Assembly (NCBI RefSeq): GCF_900176345.1
Contig: NZ_FWXU01000012.1
Coordinates: forward strand, 1 to 64,000
Direction of reading: 5' to 3'
DNA length: 64,000 nt
Origin: Rhizobium sp. RU36D
GTDB taxonomy: Bacteria > Pseudomonadota > Alphaproteobacteria > Rhizobiales > Rhizobiaceae
Positions 44,383 through 54,536 of this stretch are shown here, piece by piece (within the stretch, counting starts at the first letter, position 1; the number at the start of each line of letters is the position of its first letter). Both the position numbers and the translations under genes were made by a program. Under the pieces are notes generated by a model, which was given only the letters and a program-made list of their open reading frames with translations, did not search any database and had not been told where the DNA came from.

Positions 44383-45696
44383 ATGGTAGATACAGCGACT
44401 GATTTATCTTCCCCGTCCTCGGCGAACGGAACGCGACGGATCGTGGCGCTGCGAGGCGTGATGCTGCGGGCCACGCGCTCTGTCGTGGCGCAGGTCCGCG
44501 CCCGCGTGATCCTGGCCTCCATCGTCGGCAGCCTCATGGTGGTTGCCGCCGGGCAATTTGTGATGGACGAAATGGCGCTTCGCCTCGGCTGGCATGTCTA
44601 TCGCAGCGGGCTGGAGGACGAGGGCTCCGTTGGTCTCGCCTTCTTCCTGGGAACCCTGGCTGCGACGCGCATCGTCCGCCGGGTCCGCAATACCAGGCCG
44701 CAGCCTTGTTCCGAGCAGTTGAGCCGGGCGGTCGCGCTCTTGTCCGAGCAGCCGAGTGCCTGCGCCGGACTGGTGCGGCTTGGCGACAAGGCGCTGTTGT
44801 TTTCCGATTGTGGAAAGGCCTTCATCATGTATGCCCGCCATGGCCGCTCGCTGGTCGCCCTGTTCGATCCCGTTGGCGATCGCCATGCCTGGCAGGGCCT
44901 CGTGACCCAGTTCTGCGATCTGGCCCGCGACCAGGGCTGCCGGCCCGTCTTCTACCAGGTCTCGCCGGAATTCCTGCCTTATGCTGTGGATGTGGGGCTG
45001 AAGACCGTGAAGCTCGGCGAACAGGCCATCGTTGATCTCACTCGCTTCGATACCAAGGGTGGCGATTGGCTGAAGCTGCGCCGCTCCATCAATCGCGCCG
45101 AGCGCGATGGCCTGCAATTCGCCCTGCTCCAGCCGGAAGAGGTTCTCGCCGCCATGGACGAACTGGCTGAGGTCTCCGATGCCTGGCTTGCGCAGCACAA
45201 TGCCGCGGAAAAGGGCTTTTCGCTCGGCACATTCAAGCGCGACTATGTCGCCTCCGGCCCCGTCGCCATTATCCGCCTGGAAGGCCGGATCGTTGCCTTC
45301 GCCAGCGTTCTCACGGCAGAGGCGGGCGGCGAGGCCTTCATCGACCTCATGCGCCATCGGCCGGATATCCATCGCGGCATGATGGACCTTCTGTTCGTGC
45401 GCACCATGGAGCACTTGAAGGCATCGGGGCATCGTGCCCTCAACCTCGGCATGGCGCCGCTGTCGGGGCTTTCAGCCCATGCCCAGGCGCCGCTGTGGAA
45501 CCGCATCGGCCGTCGTGTCTACCGGCATGGCGAGCGCTACTACAACTTCCAGGGCGTTCGCGCCTTCAAGGAAAAATTCGATCCGCAGTGGCAGCCGCGC
45601 TATCTCGCGGTCAAGGGCGCAACCCTGCCGGTCGTCTCCCTAATCGATGTCACCATGCTGATCGGCGGCGGTCTCAAGGGCATCCTGCGTCGATGA
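44383..45696 (+). CDS. LpiA/MprF-like aminoacyl-phosphatidylglycerol synthase domain protein (no flippase domain)
   Basis: 437 residues from the ATG at 44383. The main body (about 105-420) is the DUF2156/LpiA C-terminal catalytic domain with a GNAT-like fold, which transfers lysine from Lys-tRNA to phosphatidylglycerol. One hydrophobic stretch (about 45-65) precedes it. Full-length LpiA/MprF has a large N-terminal flippase domain, which is absent here. Its stop overlaps the ATG of the AcvB/VirJ gene (45693-45696). The same pairing in Rhizobium tropici and Agrobacterium (lpiA-acvB) couples synthesis and hydrolysis of lysyl-PG, which supports the call. Confidence 0.8.
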   Translation: MVDTATDLSSPSSANGTRRIVALRGVMLRATRSVVAQVRARVILASIVGSLMVVAAGQFVMDEMALRLGWHVYRSGLEDEGSVGLAFFLGTLAATRIVRRVRNTRPQPCSEQLSRAVALLSEQPSACAGLVRLGDKALLFSDCGKAFIMYARHGRSLVALFDPVGDRHAWQGLVTQFCDLARDQGCRPVFYQVSPEFLPYAVDVGLKTVKLGEQAIVDLTRFDTKGGDWLKLRRSINRAERDGLQFALLQPEEVLAAMDELAEVSDAWLAQHNAAEKGFSLGTFKRDYVASGPVAIIRLEGRIVAFASVLTAEAGGEAFIDLMRHRPDIHRGMMDLLFVRTMEHLKASGHRALNLGMAPLSGLSAHAQAPLWNRIGRRVYRHGERYYNFQGVRAFKEKFDPQWQPRYLAVKGATLPVVSLIDVTMLIGGGLKGILRR

Positions 45697-47078
45697 TCGC
45701 TCACATCGGAAGACGCTGCCGCCGGCTTGTGCCGTGGCTTGCCGCGCTTGCCTGCGCCACGGGTCTTGCCAGCTCGGTTATGGCCGCTGACTTCGGTCTG
45801 GAGAGCCTGCCCACGGATCGGCTGGTCAAGCCGGACGGCAAGATTGCCGGTATCGTCGTCCTGCTATCGGATGGCGATGGCTGGTCGCCGGATGAAGACA
45901 GGGTAACCGCCGATCTCATCGCCAAGGGTGCGCTTGTCGTCGGCGTCGACCTTCCCAGCTACTATGCAGCCCTGAGACAAATTCAGGATGACTGCCTCTA
46001 TCTGGTTGCCGATGTCGAGAAGCTGTCGAAGGACCTGCATCGCCGGGAAGGCTTGGCCACCTATCACCCGCCCGTTCTGATGGGGCTGGGCGATGGGGCA
46101 ACGCTTGCCTTGGCCATGACCGCGCAATCGCCTGACGCGACGATCGCCGAAACGCTTGCCGTCAATCCCGGTGCGGTCATCCCGCTGGAGACGCAGTTGT
46201 GCACACCAGCGCCGAAAACCCCGGTTGCCGGAGGCATCTCCTACGGCCTAACGCCGGGCGACCTGCCACAGCCGGTCACGATTGCCTTGGGCAGCGATGC
46301 CACTCCGGAAGGCCGGGCGCACACCGCTGCCCTCAAGCAGACCCATCCGGCGATAACAGTCATGGAGAGCCGTTCGCCAGGCCTGGACGTGCTGGAAGAG
46401 CAGGGCGTCGCCGCCTTTCAGCGGCAGGCCGCCGCCAGTCAGCCGCTCGATCTGCCCATCGTGGTGATCGACGCGAAGCCGCGTTTCGATACCATGGCGA
46501 TCATCTATTCCGGTGACGGCGGCTGGCGCGATATCGACCAGCAGATCGGTGCCTATCTGGAGGAGGCGGGCGTTCCGGTCGTCGGCGTCGATGCGCTCCG
46601 CTATTTCTGGAGCGAACAAAGCCCGGAACAGACCGCCGCCGACCTGTCGCGCATCATCGCCGTCCATAAGGCCAGGTGGAAGGTGAGCAAGGTCGTGCTG
46701 ATTGGCTATTCCTTCGGCGCCAACATCCTGCCGGCCACATATCTCAAGCTGCCGGCTGACGACCAGCGGTCCGTGTCCTTCCTGTCGCTGCTGGCCTTGT
46801 CCCACGCCGCCGATTTTGAGATCGCCGTCACCGGCTGGCTGGGAGTCGCGGGCGCCGCCAAGCATGGGGATCCCGTCGATCATCTCGCCGGCATAGGAGC
46901 CTCCAAGATCCAGTGCATCGAAGGCAACAAGGATGAGGAGAGCGCCTGTCCGGCGCTTCGCCCGCGTATCGCCGACGGCGTCGAAATCGTAACCCGCGAG
47001 GGCGGCCACCATTTCGATGGCGACTATAAAACGCTGACCGGCTTCATCCTCGATCGCATCAAGGGCGCGGCGAAATAG
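45693..47078 (+). CDS. acvB: AcvB/VirJ-family periplasmic hydrolase
   Basis: 461 residues with a Sec-type signal peptide (LVPWLAALACATGLASSVMA). It contains two related alpha/beta-hydrolase-like domains, as in AcvB. The C-terminal VirJ domain has the conserved GDGGWRDIDQQ, the nucleophile elbow IGYSFGANILP and the His in GGHHFDGDY. AcvB hydrolyses lysyl-phosphatidylglycerol in the periplasm. Overlap with the upstream LpiA-like gene makes a synthesis/turnover operon that affects membrane charge, acid tolerance and virulence in relatives. Confidence 0.87.
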   Translation: MIAHIGRRCRRLVPWLAALACATGLASSVMAADFGLESLPTDRLVKPDGKIAGIVVLLSDGDGWSPDEDRVTADLIAKGALVVGVDLPSYYAALRQIQDDCLYLVADVEKLSKDLHRREGLATYHPPVLMGLGDGATLALAMTAQSPDATIAETLAVNPGAVIPLETQLCTPAPKTPVAGGISYGLTPGDLPQPVTIALGSDATPEGRAHTAALKQTHPAITVMESRSPGLDVLEEQGVAAFQRQAAASQPLDLPIVVIDAKPRFDTMAIIYSGDGGWRDIDQQIGAYLEEAGVPVVGVDALRYFWSEQSPEQTAADLSRIIAVHKARWKVSKVVLIGYSFGANILPATYLKLPADDQRSVSFLSLLALSHAADFEIAVTGWLGVAGAAKHGDPVDHLAGIGASKIQCIEGNKDEESACPALRPRIADGVEIVTREGGHHFDGDYKTLTGFILDRIKGAAK

Positions 47079-47168
47079 CCTAGCCCATCGCGTTCAACCA
47101 AAGGTGACCGCGGTCTATGCCTTTCATGCGCTATTCTCCCGTTCAGGTATAAAACAGGGAGACGCAGC

Positions 47169-47543
47169 ATGACCCGTATCCTCGCCGCATCCGCGGCCAT
47201 CGCCATCCTTGCCACAGCAGGTGCAGCACTCGCCCATCACGGCTGGTCCTGGGCTGAGGCCGACCAGATCGAACTGACGGGCAAGATCGAGAGCCTCTCC
47301 TTCGCCCCGCCGCATCCGACCCTGGAACTGGCGACGGCCGACGGCGGCTGGCGGATCGAACTCGGCAATCCCAACCAGACGCAGCGCTCCGGTTTTGTCG
47401 AGGGTGTCGCCAAGGTAGGCGACGAGGTGACAGTGCTCGGCAATCGCTCTCTCGACCCCAACGAAAAGCGCCTGAAAGCGGTGCGCGTGACGCTATCCGG
47501 CAAGCAATACGACATCTATCCGGAACGCATCCAGACCAACTGA
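47169..47543 (+). CDS. DUF6152-like small periplasmic protein
   Basis: 124 residues with a signal peptide (AASAAIAILATAGAALA) and an early HHGWSWAE motif, then a small beta-rich domain (LTGKIESLSFAPPHPTLEL). The HHGW start and the size suit DUF6152. It often precedes a membrane protein of the type encoded next (47551), and the 8-bp spacing here supports co-transcription. The His-rich N-terminus might bind a metal, which is speculative. Confidence 0.65.
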   Translation: MTRILAASAAIAILATAGAALAHHGWSWAEADQIELTGKIESLSFAPPHPTLELATADGGWRIELGNPNQTQRSGFVEGVAKVGDEVTVLGNRSLDPNEKRLKAVRVTLSGKQYDIYPERIQTN

Positions 47544-47550
47544 TTCCGCA

Positions 47551-48021
47551 ATGGACTGGCTGGCACTGGTAAGCGATACGGCAGTCGCGCGTGCCATGAC
47601 GCGGCTGCCGGTTCTCTATATCTTGGCAAGTTCAGCCCATATCATGGCGATCGGCGCCTTGTTCGGCTCCGTGCTGGTGCTGGACCTGCGCCTCCTCAGG
47701 CTGTTCAGGACGCTGCCGATGTCGCCGGCGATCAAGGTCCTGTCCCGCGTTGCCGCCTATGGGCTCACGGCAGCGCTGCTGACCGGCCTTGTCCTGTTTC
47801 TCGTTCGGCCGGCAGGCTACCTGCAGAACTCAGCCTTCCTGGCGAAACTCGCGCTGGTGGCGCTGGGCGGTATAAACGCACTTGCCATCCGCCGCCTCCC
47901 GGCCTGGCGGCAGTTCGAGGCAAGCGGGGAGGCATCCATGACCCTGCGTCTATCTGCAGCCCTGTCGCTCGTGCTCTGGGCCTCGACAATCATCGCCGGT
48001 CGCTGGATCGGCTTTCTCTGA
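47551..48021 (+). CDS. Small polytopic membrane protein (DUF6644-like)
   Basis: 156 residues with four hydrophobic helices (around 20-45, 65-85, 95-115 and 130-150). It follows the DUF6152-like gene, a pairing I recall from other alphaproteobacteria. Function unknown. Confidence 0.6.
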   Translation: MDWLALVSDTAVARAMTRLPVLYILASSAHIMAIGALFGSVLVLDLRLLRLFRTLPMSPAIKVLSRVAAYGLTAALLTGLVLFLVRPAGYLQNSAFLAKLALVALGGINALAIRRLPAWRQFEASGEASMTLRLSAALSLVLWASTIIAGRWIGFL

Positions 48022-48096
48022 ACCTGGCACGACGTCTGTTGTTGAAGGCCAGATTTGTGATATCCTGCATCGCAATTGCAACGCGGGAGTTTCCAA

Positions 48097-48369
48097 ATGA
48101 AATCGGCTACCATACCTTCGCTTCGCGTCGATCCGGCTCTACGTGCGGATGCAGAAAGCGTGCTGAAGGAGGGCGAGACCCTCTCGGCATTCGTGGAAAA
48201 TTCATTGCGGGCGCAGATCCACTACCGCAAGACCCAGGCCGAGTTCATCGCCCGCGGTCTGGCCTCGCTCGCAGAGGCGGAACGGACCGGCGTCTATTAC
48301 ACGACGGAAGAGGTTTTGGGTCGACTCAAGGCTAAGCTTGACGCGGCAAAGGCGGCCCGTGAGGAATGA
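48097..48369 (+). CDS. Antitoxin of a RelE/ParE-type module
   Basis: 90 residues from the ATG at 48097, with GGGAG upstream. The N-terminal strand-helix-helix (IPSLRVDPALRADAESVLKEGETLSAFVENSLRAQI) is a ribbon-helix-helix type domain, followed by a charged helical tail. The stop overlaps the toxin start by 4 bp. Confidence 0.8.
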   Translation: MKSATIPSLRVDPALRADAESVLKEGETLSAFVENSLRAQIHYRKTQAEFIARGLASLAEAERTGVYYTTEEVLGRLKAKLDAAKAAREE

Positions 48370-48665
48370 CATACACGATCCGCTATACCGACGAGGCAAT
48401 CGAAGACTTTGATCGACTATACGATTATCTAATATCCTTTGACGTCGGTCTGGCAGATAGAGCTTACAAGGCAATAGTTGCGGCGATCGAGCATCTGAGG
48501 ACATTCCCCTTCAGTTGCAGAAAAGCCCGGGATGAGGACCCGTTTCTGCGTGAACTGATCGTCCCCTTCGGCTCAAGTGGCTACGTGGTCCTCTTTCGCG
48601 TCGATGACGGGGGAACGGTGACAGTCGCTGCCGTCCGCCACCAGCGCGAGGACGACTACCACTGA
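48366..48665 (+). CDS. RelE/ParE-family toxin
   Basis: 99 residues with the typical pattern YTDEAIEDFDRLYDYL, a central helix AYKAIVAAIEHLRTFP and C-terminal VVLFRVDDGGTVTVAAVRHQRED. It is the third such module in 30 kb. It is convergent with betA, whose stop is 15 bp away. Confidence 0.85.
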   Translation: MTYTIRYTDEAIEDFDRLYDYLISFDVGLADRAYKAIVAAIEHLRTFPFSCRKARDEDPFLRELIVPFGSSGYVVLFRVDDGGTVTVAAVRHQREDDYH

Positions 48666-48680
48666 CCCCCGTCGATCCGC

Positions 48681-50333
48681 CTACCTGTCGCTCACCCCAG
48701 CGCGCGGGTTCACCCAGGGCTCCTGGTTCGAACGGGGCAGGGGCTGCTTGCCGAGGATATGGTCCGCTGCCTTCTCGCCGGTCATGATCGAGGGTCCGTT
48801 GAGATTGCCATAGGTGACATGGGGGAAGATCGAGCTGTCGGCGACGCGCAGGCCCTCGACCCCGATCACCCGTGTCTGCGGATCGACCACGGCCATCGGG
48901 TCGTCGGCGCGGCCCATCTTGCAGGTGCCGCAGGGGTGATAGGCGCTCTCCAGATGCTCGCGCAGGAAGGCATCGATCTGCTCGTCCGACGTTACACCTT
49001 CACCCGGCTGGATTTCCGGCCCGCGGAACTCGTCAAAGGCCTTTTGCCCAAAGATCTCGCGGGTGAGGCGCACACAGTGGCGAAACTTCTCCCAATCCTC
49101 CGGATGGCTCATATAGTTGAAGCGGATGACAGGATCGGCTTTCGGCTCGGGCGAGCGCAGGGTCACCGATCCGCGTGACTTCGACAGGTTGTAGCCCACA
49201 TGCACCTGGAAGCCATGGCTCTTTGCGGCGGCCTTGCCGTCATAGCTGATCGCGACAGGCAGGAAATGATACTGGATGTCGGGCTGCTTCAACCCCGGCG
49301 CCGAGCGCAGGAAGGCGCAGGCCTCGAACTGGTTGGAAGCACCAAGCCCGCCCTTGGACAGCAGCCACTGCGCACCGGCAACCCCCTGCCAGAACCAGGG
49401 CAGCCAGGAATAGAGGCTGACCGGCTTGGTCGAGACCTGCTGGAAGTAGAATTCCATATGGTCCTGCAGGTTGGCGCCAACCCCCGGCCTGTCCGCCACC
49501 ACCTCGATCCCCATCGACTTGAGGTGCGCTGCCGGGCCGATGCCGGACTGCATCAAAAGCTTCGGCGAGTTGAACGACGATGCCGAGACGATCACCTCCC
49601 GGTTCGCCCTCACGACCTCGATCTTGCCGCCGCGCTCGACCTCGACGCCGACGGCGCGACCGTTCTCGATCACCACCTTGCGGGCGAGGCAGTGCAACAA
49701 CTCGACATTGGGCCGCTTCAGCGCCGGCTTGAGATAGGCATTCGCCGCCGACCAGCGCCGGCCGTTATGAATGGTCTGCTCCATCAGGCCGAAGCCTTCC
49801 TGCTTGGAGCCGTTATAATCGTCGGTCAGCTCGAAACCCGCCTGCTGGCCGGCCTTGATGAAGGCATGGAACAGCGGGTTTTTCACCGGCCCGCGCCGCA
49901 CATGCAACGGTCCGTCCGTGCCGCGCCATCCGGCCTCGCCGCCATGGGAGTTCTCCATGCGCTTGAAATAGGGCAGCACGTCAGCATAGGCCCAGCCCTG
50001 GGCGCCAAGCTCCTCCCAGCGGTTGAAGTCTTCCGCATGGCCGCGAACATAGACGAGCCCGTTGATCGACGACGATCCGCCGATCACCTTGCCTCGCGGC
50101 GCCGTGATCCTGCGGTTGTTGAGGTTCGGCTCGGGCTCCGAGAGATAGCCCCAATTGTAGCGCTTCATGCTCATCGGCCAGGCGAGTGCCGCCGGCATCT
50201 GGATGAAAGGCCCGAAATCCGAACCGCCATATTCGAGCACCAGCACGGTGTTCTTGCCGTCCTCGGAGAGCCGATAGGCCAGCGCCGAGCCGGCGGAGCC
50301 GGAACCGATGATGATGTAGTCTGCATTCTGCAT
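48681..50333 (-). CDS. betA: Choline dehydrogenase
   Basis: A 550-residue GMC oxidoreductase: FAD motif [36 protein letters not shown], active-site HPCGTCKMG, and [20 protein letters not shown] at the end. It oxidises choline to betaine aldehyde at the membrane. It completes the betI-betC-betB-betA set and is separated from betB by a repeat of a different class. Confidence 0.94.
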   Translation of the reverse strand: MQNADYIIIGSGSAGSALAYRLSEDGKNTVLVLEYGGSDFGPFIQMPAALAWPMSMKRYNWGYLSEPEPNLNNRRITAPRGKVIGGSSSINGLVYVRGHAEDFNRWEELGAQGWAYADVLPYFKRMENSHGGEAGWRGTDGPLHVRRGPVKNPLFHAFIKAGQQAGFELTDDYNGSKQEGFGLMEQTIHNGRRWSAANAYLKPALKRPNVELLHCLARKVVIENGRAVGVEVERGGKIEVVRANREVIVSASSFNSPKLLMQSGIGPAAHLKSMGIEVVADRPGVGANLQDHMEFYFQQVSTKPVSLYSWLPWFWQGVAGAQWLLSKGGLGASNQFEACAFLRSAPGLKQPDIQYHFLPVAISYDGKAAAKSHGFQVHVGYNLSKSRGSVTLRSPEPKADPVIRFNYMSHPEDWEKFRHCVRLTREIFGQKAFDEFRGPEIQPGEGVTSDEQIDAFLREHLESAYHPCGTCKMGRADDPMAVVDPQTRVIGVEGLRVADSSIFPHVTYGNLNGPSIMTGEKAADHILGKQPLPRSNQEPWVNPRAGVSDR

Positions 50334-50337
50334 TTAG

Positions 50338-50474
50338 CTGCCCCTCATCCGGCTGCCGCCACCTTCTCCCCGCGAGCGGGTAGAAGGCATAGGCCGCGCC
50401 GGCTTACTATTCGTCATGCCCCGTACACCGCGTCTCCTCTCCCTGCTTGCGGGGAGATGGTCAGGGTGAGGGGC
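50338..50474. repeat. Intergenic palindromic repeat, CCCCTCATCC...CTTCTCCCCG class
   Basis: Two inverted half-units (CCCCTCATCCGGCTGCCGCC...CTTCTCCCCG and CCTGCTTGCGGGGAGATGGTC...GTGAGGGG) flank a variable centre. The arms differ from the RIME-like units elsewhere in the window. It fills the betB-betA gap. Confidence 0.7.
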
Positions 50475-50484
50475 CTTTGCTCAG

Positions 50485-51954
50485 TCAATACGGTGCCTCG
50501 CATTTGCCCATGCCGACATAGACGGTCTTCAGCTCGGAATAATGCTCCAGCGCCGCTGCCGAATTCTCGCGGCCAAAGCCTGATTGTTTCGATCCGCCGA
50601 AGGGGATTTCGACCGGGCAGAGATTATAGGTGTTAATCCACAGTGTGCCTGCTTCCAGATGGTCCACGACCCGGTGGGCACGGGAGAAATCTGATGTGAA
50701 GACACCGGCGGAGAGGCCGAATTCGGTGGCATTGGCGCGGGCGATCACCTCGGCCTCGTCCTCGAAATCGAGCACGCACATCACAGGCCCGAAGATTTCC
50801 TCGCGCGCGATGGTCATGTCGTCGGTCACATCGGCGAAGACGGTCGGCTGGATATAATAACCTTCGCCGGTGACGCTGTTCGGAATGCCGCCGCCGGTGA
50901 TGAGCGTCGCCCCTTCCGCCTTGCCCTTGTCGATATAGGAGAGCACCTTTTCCCGCTGGGCGAGCGAGACCATCGGCCCCATCTGCGTCGCCTCGTCCTG
51001 CGGGTCACCGATCACGATCGCCTCGGTCCGCTGCTTGAGGCGGGCGAGGAAGCGCTCCTTCAGCGCCTTGTGCACGAAGACGCGCGTGCCGTTGGAGCAG
51101 ACCTGGCCGGTGGAGTAGAAATTGCCAAGCATCGCGCCCGAGATCGCGCTCTCAAGATCGGCATCGTCGAACACGACGAGCGGCGACTTGCCGCCGAGTT
51201 CCATCGTCACATGCTTCAACTGGCTGGCCGCCGCGCCTGCAACCTTGCGGCCTGTCGGCACCGAGCCGGTCAGCGACACTTTGGCCACGTCAGGATGAGA
51301 GACGAGCAGCGGCCCCGTGTCCCGGTCGCCCTGGATGACGTTGTAGACGCCCTTGGGCAGGCCGGCCTCGATCAGGATTTCGGCGATCTTGAGCGCCCCA
51401 AGCGGGGTCACTTCCGAGGGCTTGAACACCATGGCATTGCCGGCGGCGAGCGCCGGCGCGCCTTTCCAGCAGGCGATCTGCTGCGGATAGTTCCAGGCGC
51501 CGATGCCGACAACCACCCCGAGCGGCACGCGTTTCGTATAGGCCCAGTCGCCTCCCAGCGGGATCTGGCTGCCATTCATGGCTGATGCGATGATGCCGCC
51601 GAAGAACTCGAACGAATCCGCGCCCGAGGTCGGGTCCGCGACGATGGTTTCCTGGATCGGTTTGCCGGTGTCGAGCGTTTCGAGTTCTGAAAGCTCGCGA
51701 TTCCTGCTCCTGATGATCTCGGCCGCCTTTTTCAACACGCGTCCACGCGCCGCCGGGCTCCACGAGGCCCATTCCTTCTGCGCTTGGCTGGCAGACGCGA
51801 TCGCCTTCTCGATGATGGCAGGGGTCGCGGCATGCAGGCGGGCGATCACCTCGCCGGTGGCCGGATAGATGCTCTCGATGACAGTGCCTGCGGTGTCCTC
51901 GACGTACTCGCCGTCGATGAAATGGGAGGCTTGTGGTTGAGCTTTCATCGTCAT
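50485..51954 (-). CDS. betB: Betaine aldehyde dehydrogenase
   Basis: 489 residues with the aldehyde dehydrogenase boxes [20 protein letters not shown], the catalytic Glu in MELGGKSP and the nucleophile Cys in [11 protein letters not shown]. These neighbouring residues and the operon identify betaine aldehyde dehydrogenase. It makes glycine betaine. The start overlaps the betC stop (ATGA). Confidence 0.94.
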   Translation of the reverse strand: MTMKAQPQASHFIDGEYVEDTAGTVIESIYPATGEVIARLHAATPAIIEKAIASASQAQKEWASWSPAARGRVLKKAAEIIRSRNRELSELETLDTGKPIQETIVADPTSGADSFEFFGGIIASAMNGSQIPLGGDWAYTKRVPLGVVVGIGAWNYPQQIACWKGAPALAAGNAMVFKPSEVTPLGALKIAEILIEAGLPKGVYNVIQGDRDTGPLLVSHPDVAKVSLTGSVPTGRKVAGAAASQLKHVTMELGGKSPLVVFDDADLESAISGAMLGNFYSTGQVCSNGTRVFVHKALKERFLARLKQRTEAIVIGDPQDEATQMGPMVSLAQREKVLSYIDKGKAEGATLITGGGIPNSVTGEGYYIQPTVFADVTDDMTIAREEIFGPVMCVLDFEDEAEVIARANATEFGLSAGVFTSDFSRAHRVVDHLEAGTLWINTYNLCPVEIPFGGSKQSGFGRENSAAALEHYSELKTVYVGMGKCEAPY

Positions 51955-53477
51955 TCTCCTCGCGGATAGCGCTTGGATTCTTCCAGCACGTTGAGATCCA
52001 TGTGGTTGCGCATGTAGCGCTCGGATGCCTTTTGCAGCGGCTGGTGATCCCAGGGGTAATAGGCGCCATTGCGCAGCGCCTCATAGACCACCCAGCGGCG
52101 CGCCTGGCTCTCGCGCACGGCGGCGTCGAAGGCGGCCATGTCCCAGCGCGCCTTGCGCTTCACCGCGAAATAGGTGACCAGGTCCGTGTGGGTCGGCTCG
52201 GCCGCGAGGTTGCGCAATTCCAGCGGATCGGCTTCGAGATCGAACAACTGGTCCGGATCCAGCGCGCAGTGAATGTATTTCCACTTGCCCTCGCGGATGC
52301 AGACCAGCGGCGCATAGGAGCCCTCGGCGGCATATTCCATCAGGACAGGCGCCGAGCGGTTTTCGCCCTTCATCATGCCCGTGAGGCTCATGCCGTCGGT
52401 CCAGGGCATGATCTCGTCCATCGAGATACCGGCGAGATCGCACAGCGTCGGCGTCACGTCGAGATTGGAGGTCGGCTGGGTGAAGAGGCCTGGCGTCACG
52501 CCGGGACCTGATATCATCAGCGGCACGCGGGCCGAGCCCTCGAAGAAGTTCATCTTGAACCACAGCCCGCGCTCGCCCAGCATGTCGCCATGGTCGGAGC
52601 AGAACAGGATATGGGTCTTGTCCAGCATCCGCGTGCGGGTCAGCGTATCGATCAGTTCGCCGACCTTTTCATCCAGATAGGAGATGTTGGCGAAATAGGC
52701 CCGGCGGGAGCGGCGCACATCCTCTTCGGTCACGTTGAAGTTCTTGTAGTCGCAGGAAAAGATGATGCGCTGCGAATGCGGGTCCTGCTCCTCGAGCGGG
52801 ATTGCCCCCACCTCCGGCTGCAGGTGCTCGCAATCCTCGTAGAGGTCCCAGAATTTCTTGCGCGCCACATAGGGGTCGTGCGGATGGGTGAAGGACACCG
52901 TGAGACACCAGGGGCGGCGGCTCTCGTCATCGTTTTCCCGGGCGAGGTGGTAGAGCTTCTGGTTGGCGAGGAAGGCAACCTCGTCGTCATATTCCATCTG
53001 GTTGGTGATTTCGGCCACGCCGGCGCCGGTCACGGAACCCAGATTGTGATACCACCAGTCGATCCGCTCGCCCGGCTTGCGATAGTCGGGCGTCCAGCCG
53101 AAATCGGCCGGGTAGATATCGGTCGTCAGCCGCTCCTCGAAGCCGTGCAACTGGTCCGGCCCGACGAAATGCATCTTGCCCGACAGCGCGGTGTAATAGC
53201 CCGCGCGGCGCAGGTGGTGGGCGAAGGTCGGGATGGAGGACACATATTCCGCCGCGTTGTCATAGACCCGCGTGCGGCTCGGCAATTGCCCCGCCATGAA
53301 CGAGGCCCGCGCCGGCGCACAAAGCGGCGAGGAGGTATAGTTGTTCTTGAACCGCGCCGACCGCGCCGCCAGCGCCTTCAGATGCGGCGCATGCAGGAAC
53401 TCCGCCGGACCATCGGGAAAGAATTTCCCGTTCAGCTGGTCGACCATGATGATCAGGATATTGGGTTTCTCTGTCAT
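51951..53477 (-). CDS. betC: Choline sulfatase
   Basis: 508 residues from the ATG at 53477. The type I sulfatase signature [14 protein letters not shown] contains the C-x-P-x-R in which Cys becomes formylglycine. N-terminal metal ligands are in [11 protein letters not shown], and the [10 protein letters not shown] box is present. It releases choline from choline-O-sulfate, a plant-associated osmolyte. The betC gene inside a bet operon is a mark of Sinorhizobium-like bacteria. It overlaps betB by 4 bp. Confidence 0.94.
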   Translation of the reverse strand: MTEKPNILIIMVDQLNGKFFPDGPAEFLHAPHLKALAARSARFKNNYTSSPLCAPARASFMAGQLPSRTRVYDNAAEYVSSIPTFAHHLRRAGYYTALSGKMHFVGPDQLHGFEERLTTDIYPADFGWTPDYRKPGERIDWWYHNLGSVTGAGVAEITNQMEYDDEVAFLANQKLYHLARENDDESRRPWCLTVSFTHPHDPYVARKKFWDLYEDCEHLQPEVGAIPLEEQDPHSQRIIFSCDYKNFNVTEEDVRRSRRAYFANISYLDEKVGELIDTLTRTRMLDKTHILFCSDHGDMLGERGLWFKMNFFEGSARVPLMISGPGVTPGLFTQPTSNLDVTPTLCDLAGISMDEIMPWTDGMSLTGMMKGENRSAPVLMEYAAEGSYAPLVCIREGKWKYIHCALDPDQLFDLEADPLELRNLAAEPTHTDLVTYFAVKRKARWDMAAFDAAVRESQARRWVVYEALRNGAYYPWDHQPLQKASERYMRNHMDLNVLEESKRYPRGE

Positions 53478-53539
53478 GCGGTTTCTCTGTTGTTGTGTCG
53501 TGTGTGTGGCGGCGACCAAAATATGACTATGCTGGCGGC

Positions 53540-53710
53540 AACCCCCTCTGTCCTGCCGGACATCTCCCCCTCAAGGGGGGAGATCGGCAAGAAGCGCCAG
53601 CGCTCTCACTCCGTGGCCAAACACCACAAGGCTCGCAGCGGGCGGGGCGCCGCCACGAATCGATCTCCCCCCTTGAGGGGGAGATGCCCGGCAGGGCAGA
53701 GGGGGGTACT
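53540..53710. repeat. RIME-like repeat element, CTCAAGG subtype
   Basis: Half-units at 53540-53589 and 53661-53710 are inverted around a variable centre. The element lies between betI and betC and so could form an mRNA hairpin between regulator and enzymes. Confidence 0.85.
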
Positions 53711-53730
53711 CACGCGCAAACGTGATAAAA

Positions 53731-54330
53731 TTAACGCGCTGTTCCACGCCCAATCCCCGCCAACTGCCCCTCGATATAATCCTCGACTAGCGCCATCGAC
53801 CCTTCCACCGTCACCGGTGCCGAGCGCAGACTTTGCCGGATATAAAGCCCGTCTATCATCGCAGCCGCGCCCTCGGCGATGCGGCCTGCGTCGTGGGCAG
53901 GACAAAGCGCCTTCAGCGCCGAAACCACGTTGGAATTGAGCCGCCGGGCATAGATCACCAGCAGGCGGCGCACCGCCTCGGACCGCTGCGCTTCGGTATA
54001 GAAGGCGAGCCAGGCCGCGATGGTCTCGGACGCGAACTGGTCGGCATGGAAGCTGACGCGGATCACCGCCGAAAGCCTCTCGCGCGGCGTCTGCGCATGC
54101 CGGAGTGCATCAACAGTGTCGGCCCGCAACTGCCGCAGCAGCGCCCTTATCGTCTCGATCAGCAACTGGTCCTTGGAGCCGAAGTAATGATGCGCGAGTG
54201 CCGGCGAAACGCCGGCCGTCCGGGCGATCTCGGACATGGTCACGTCAAGGCTGCCATGCTGGCCGATGGCCCGCAAGGCGGCATCAACGAGCGCCTTACG
54301 GCGCACCGGCTCCATTCCGATTCTCGGCAT
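53731..54330 (-). CDS. betI: Choline-responsive repressor
   Basis: A 199-residue TetR-family protein with the N-terminal helix-turn-helix [28 protein letters not shown] and a BetI-type helical ligand domain ([19 protein letters not shown]). It represses the bet genes and is released by choline. The palindromic operator at 54361-54380 is 31 bp upstream of its start, so it is autoregulated. The final residues come close to the repeat at 53710 but are not derived from it. Confidence 0.93.
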   Translation of the reverse strand: MPRIGMEPVRRKALVDAALRAIGQHGSLDVTMSEIARTAGVSPALAHHYFGSKDQLLIETIRALLRQLRADTVDALRHAQTPRERLSAVIRVSFHADQFASETIAAWLAFYTEAQRSEAVRRLLVIYARRLNSNVVSALKALCPAHDAGRIAEGAAAMIDGLYIRQSLRSAPVTVEGSMALVEDYIEGQLAGIGRGTAR

Positions 54331-54360
54331 CTCTTCCCCTTTTTGTCCTGCAGCTTATTT

Positions 54361-54380
54361 TTGATTGATCCATCAATCAA
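54361..54380. promoter_or_regulatory. BetI operator
   Basis: TTGATTGATCCATCAATCAA is a perfect 9+9 inverted repeat with a 2-bp centre in an AT-rich stretch, positioned to block the betI promoter. The ATTGATT-type arms suit the known choice of BetI operators. Confidence 0.8.
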
Positions 54381-54536
54381 TAAAAATCTCCGACCTTAAA
54401 TGATGGAATGCGGCGGGCTCGAAGCGTGAAGAGAAGTGACCTCCGTCACAAAACCTTCATTTTGGCGAAAGGCTTTCTTGACGATTTGTCGTCAACGTCA
54501 CCGGCATAAAACACAAAGAAATTGCGGAGATAAATC

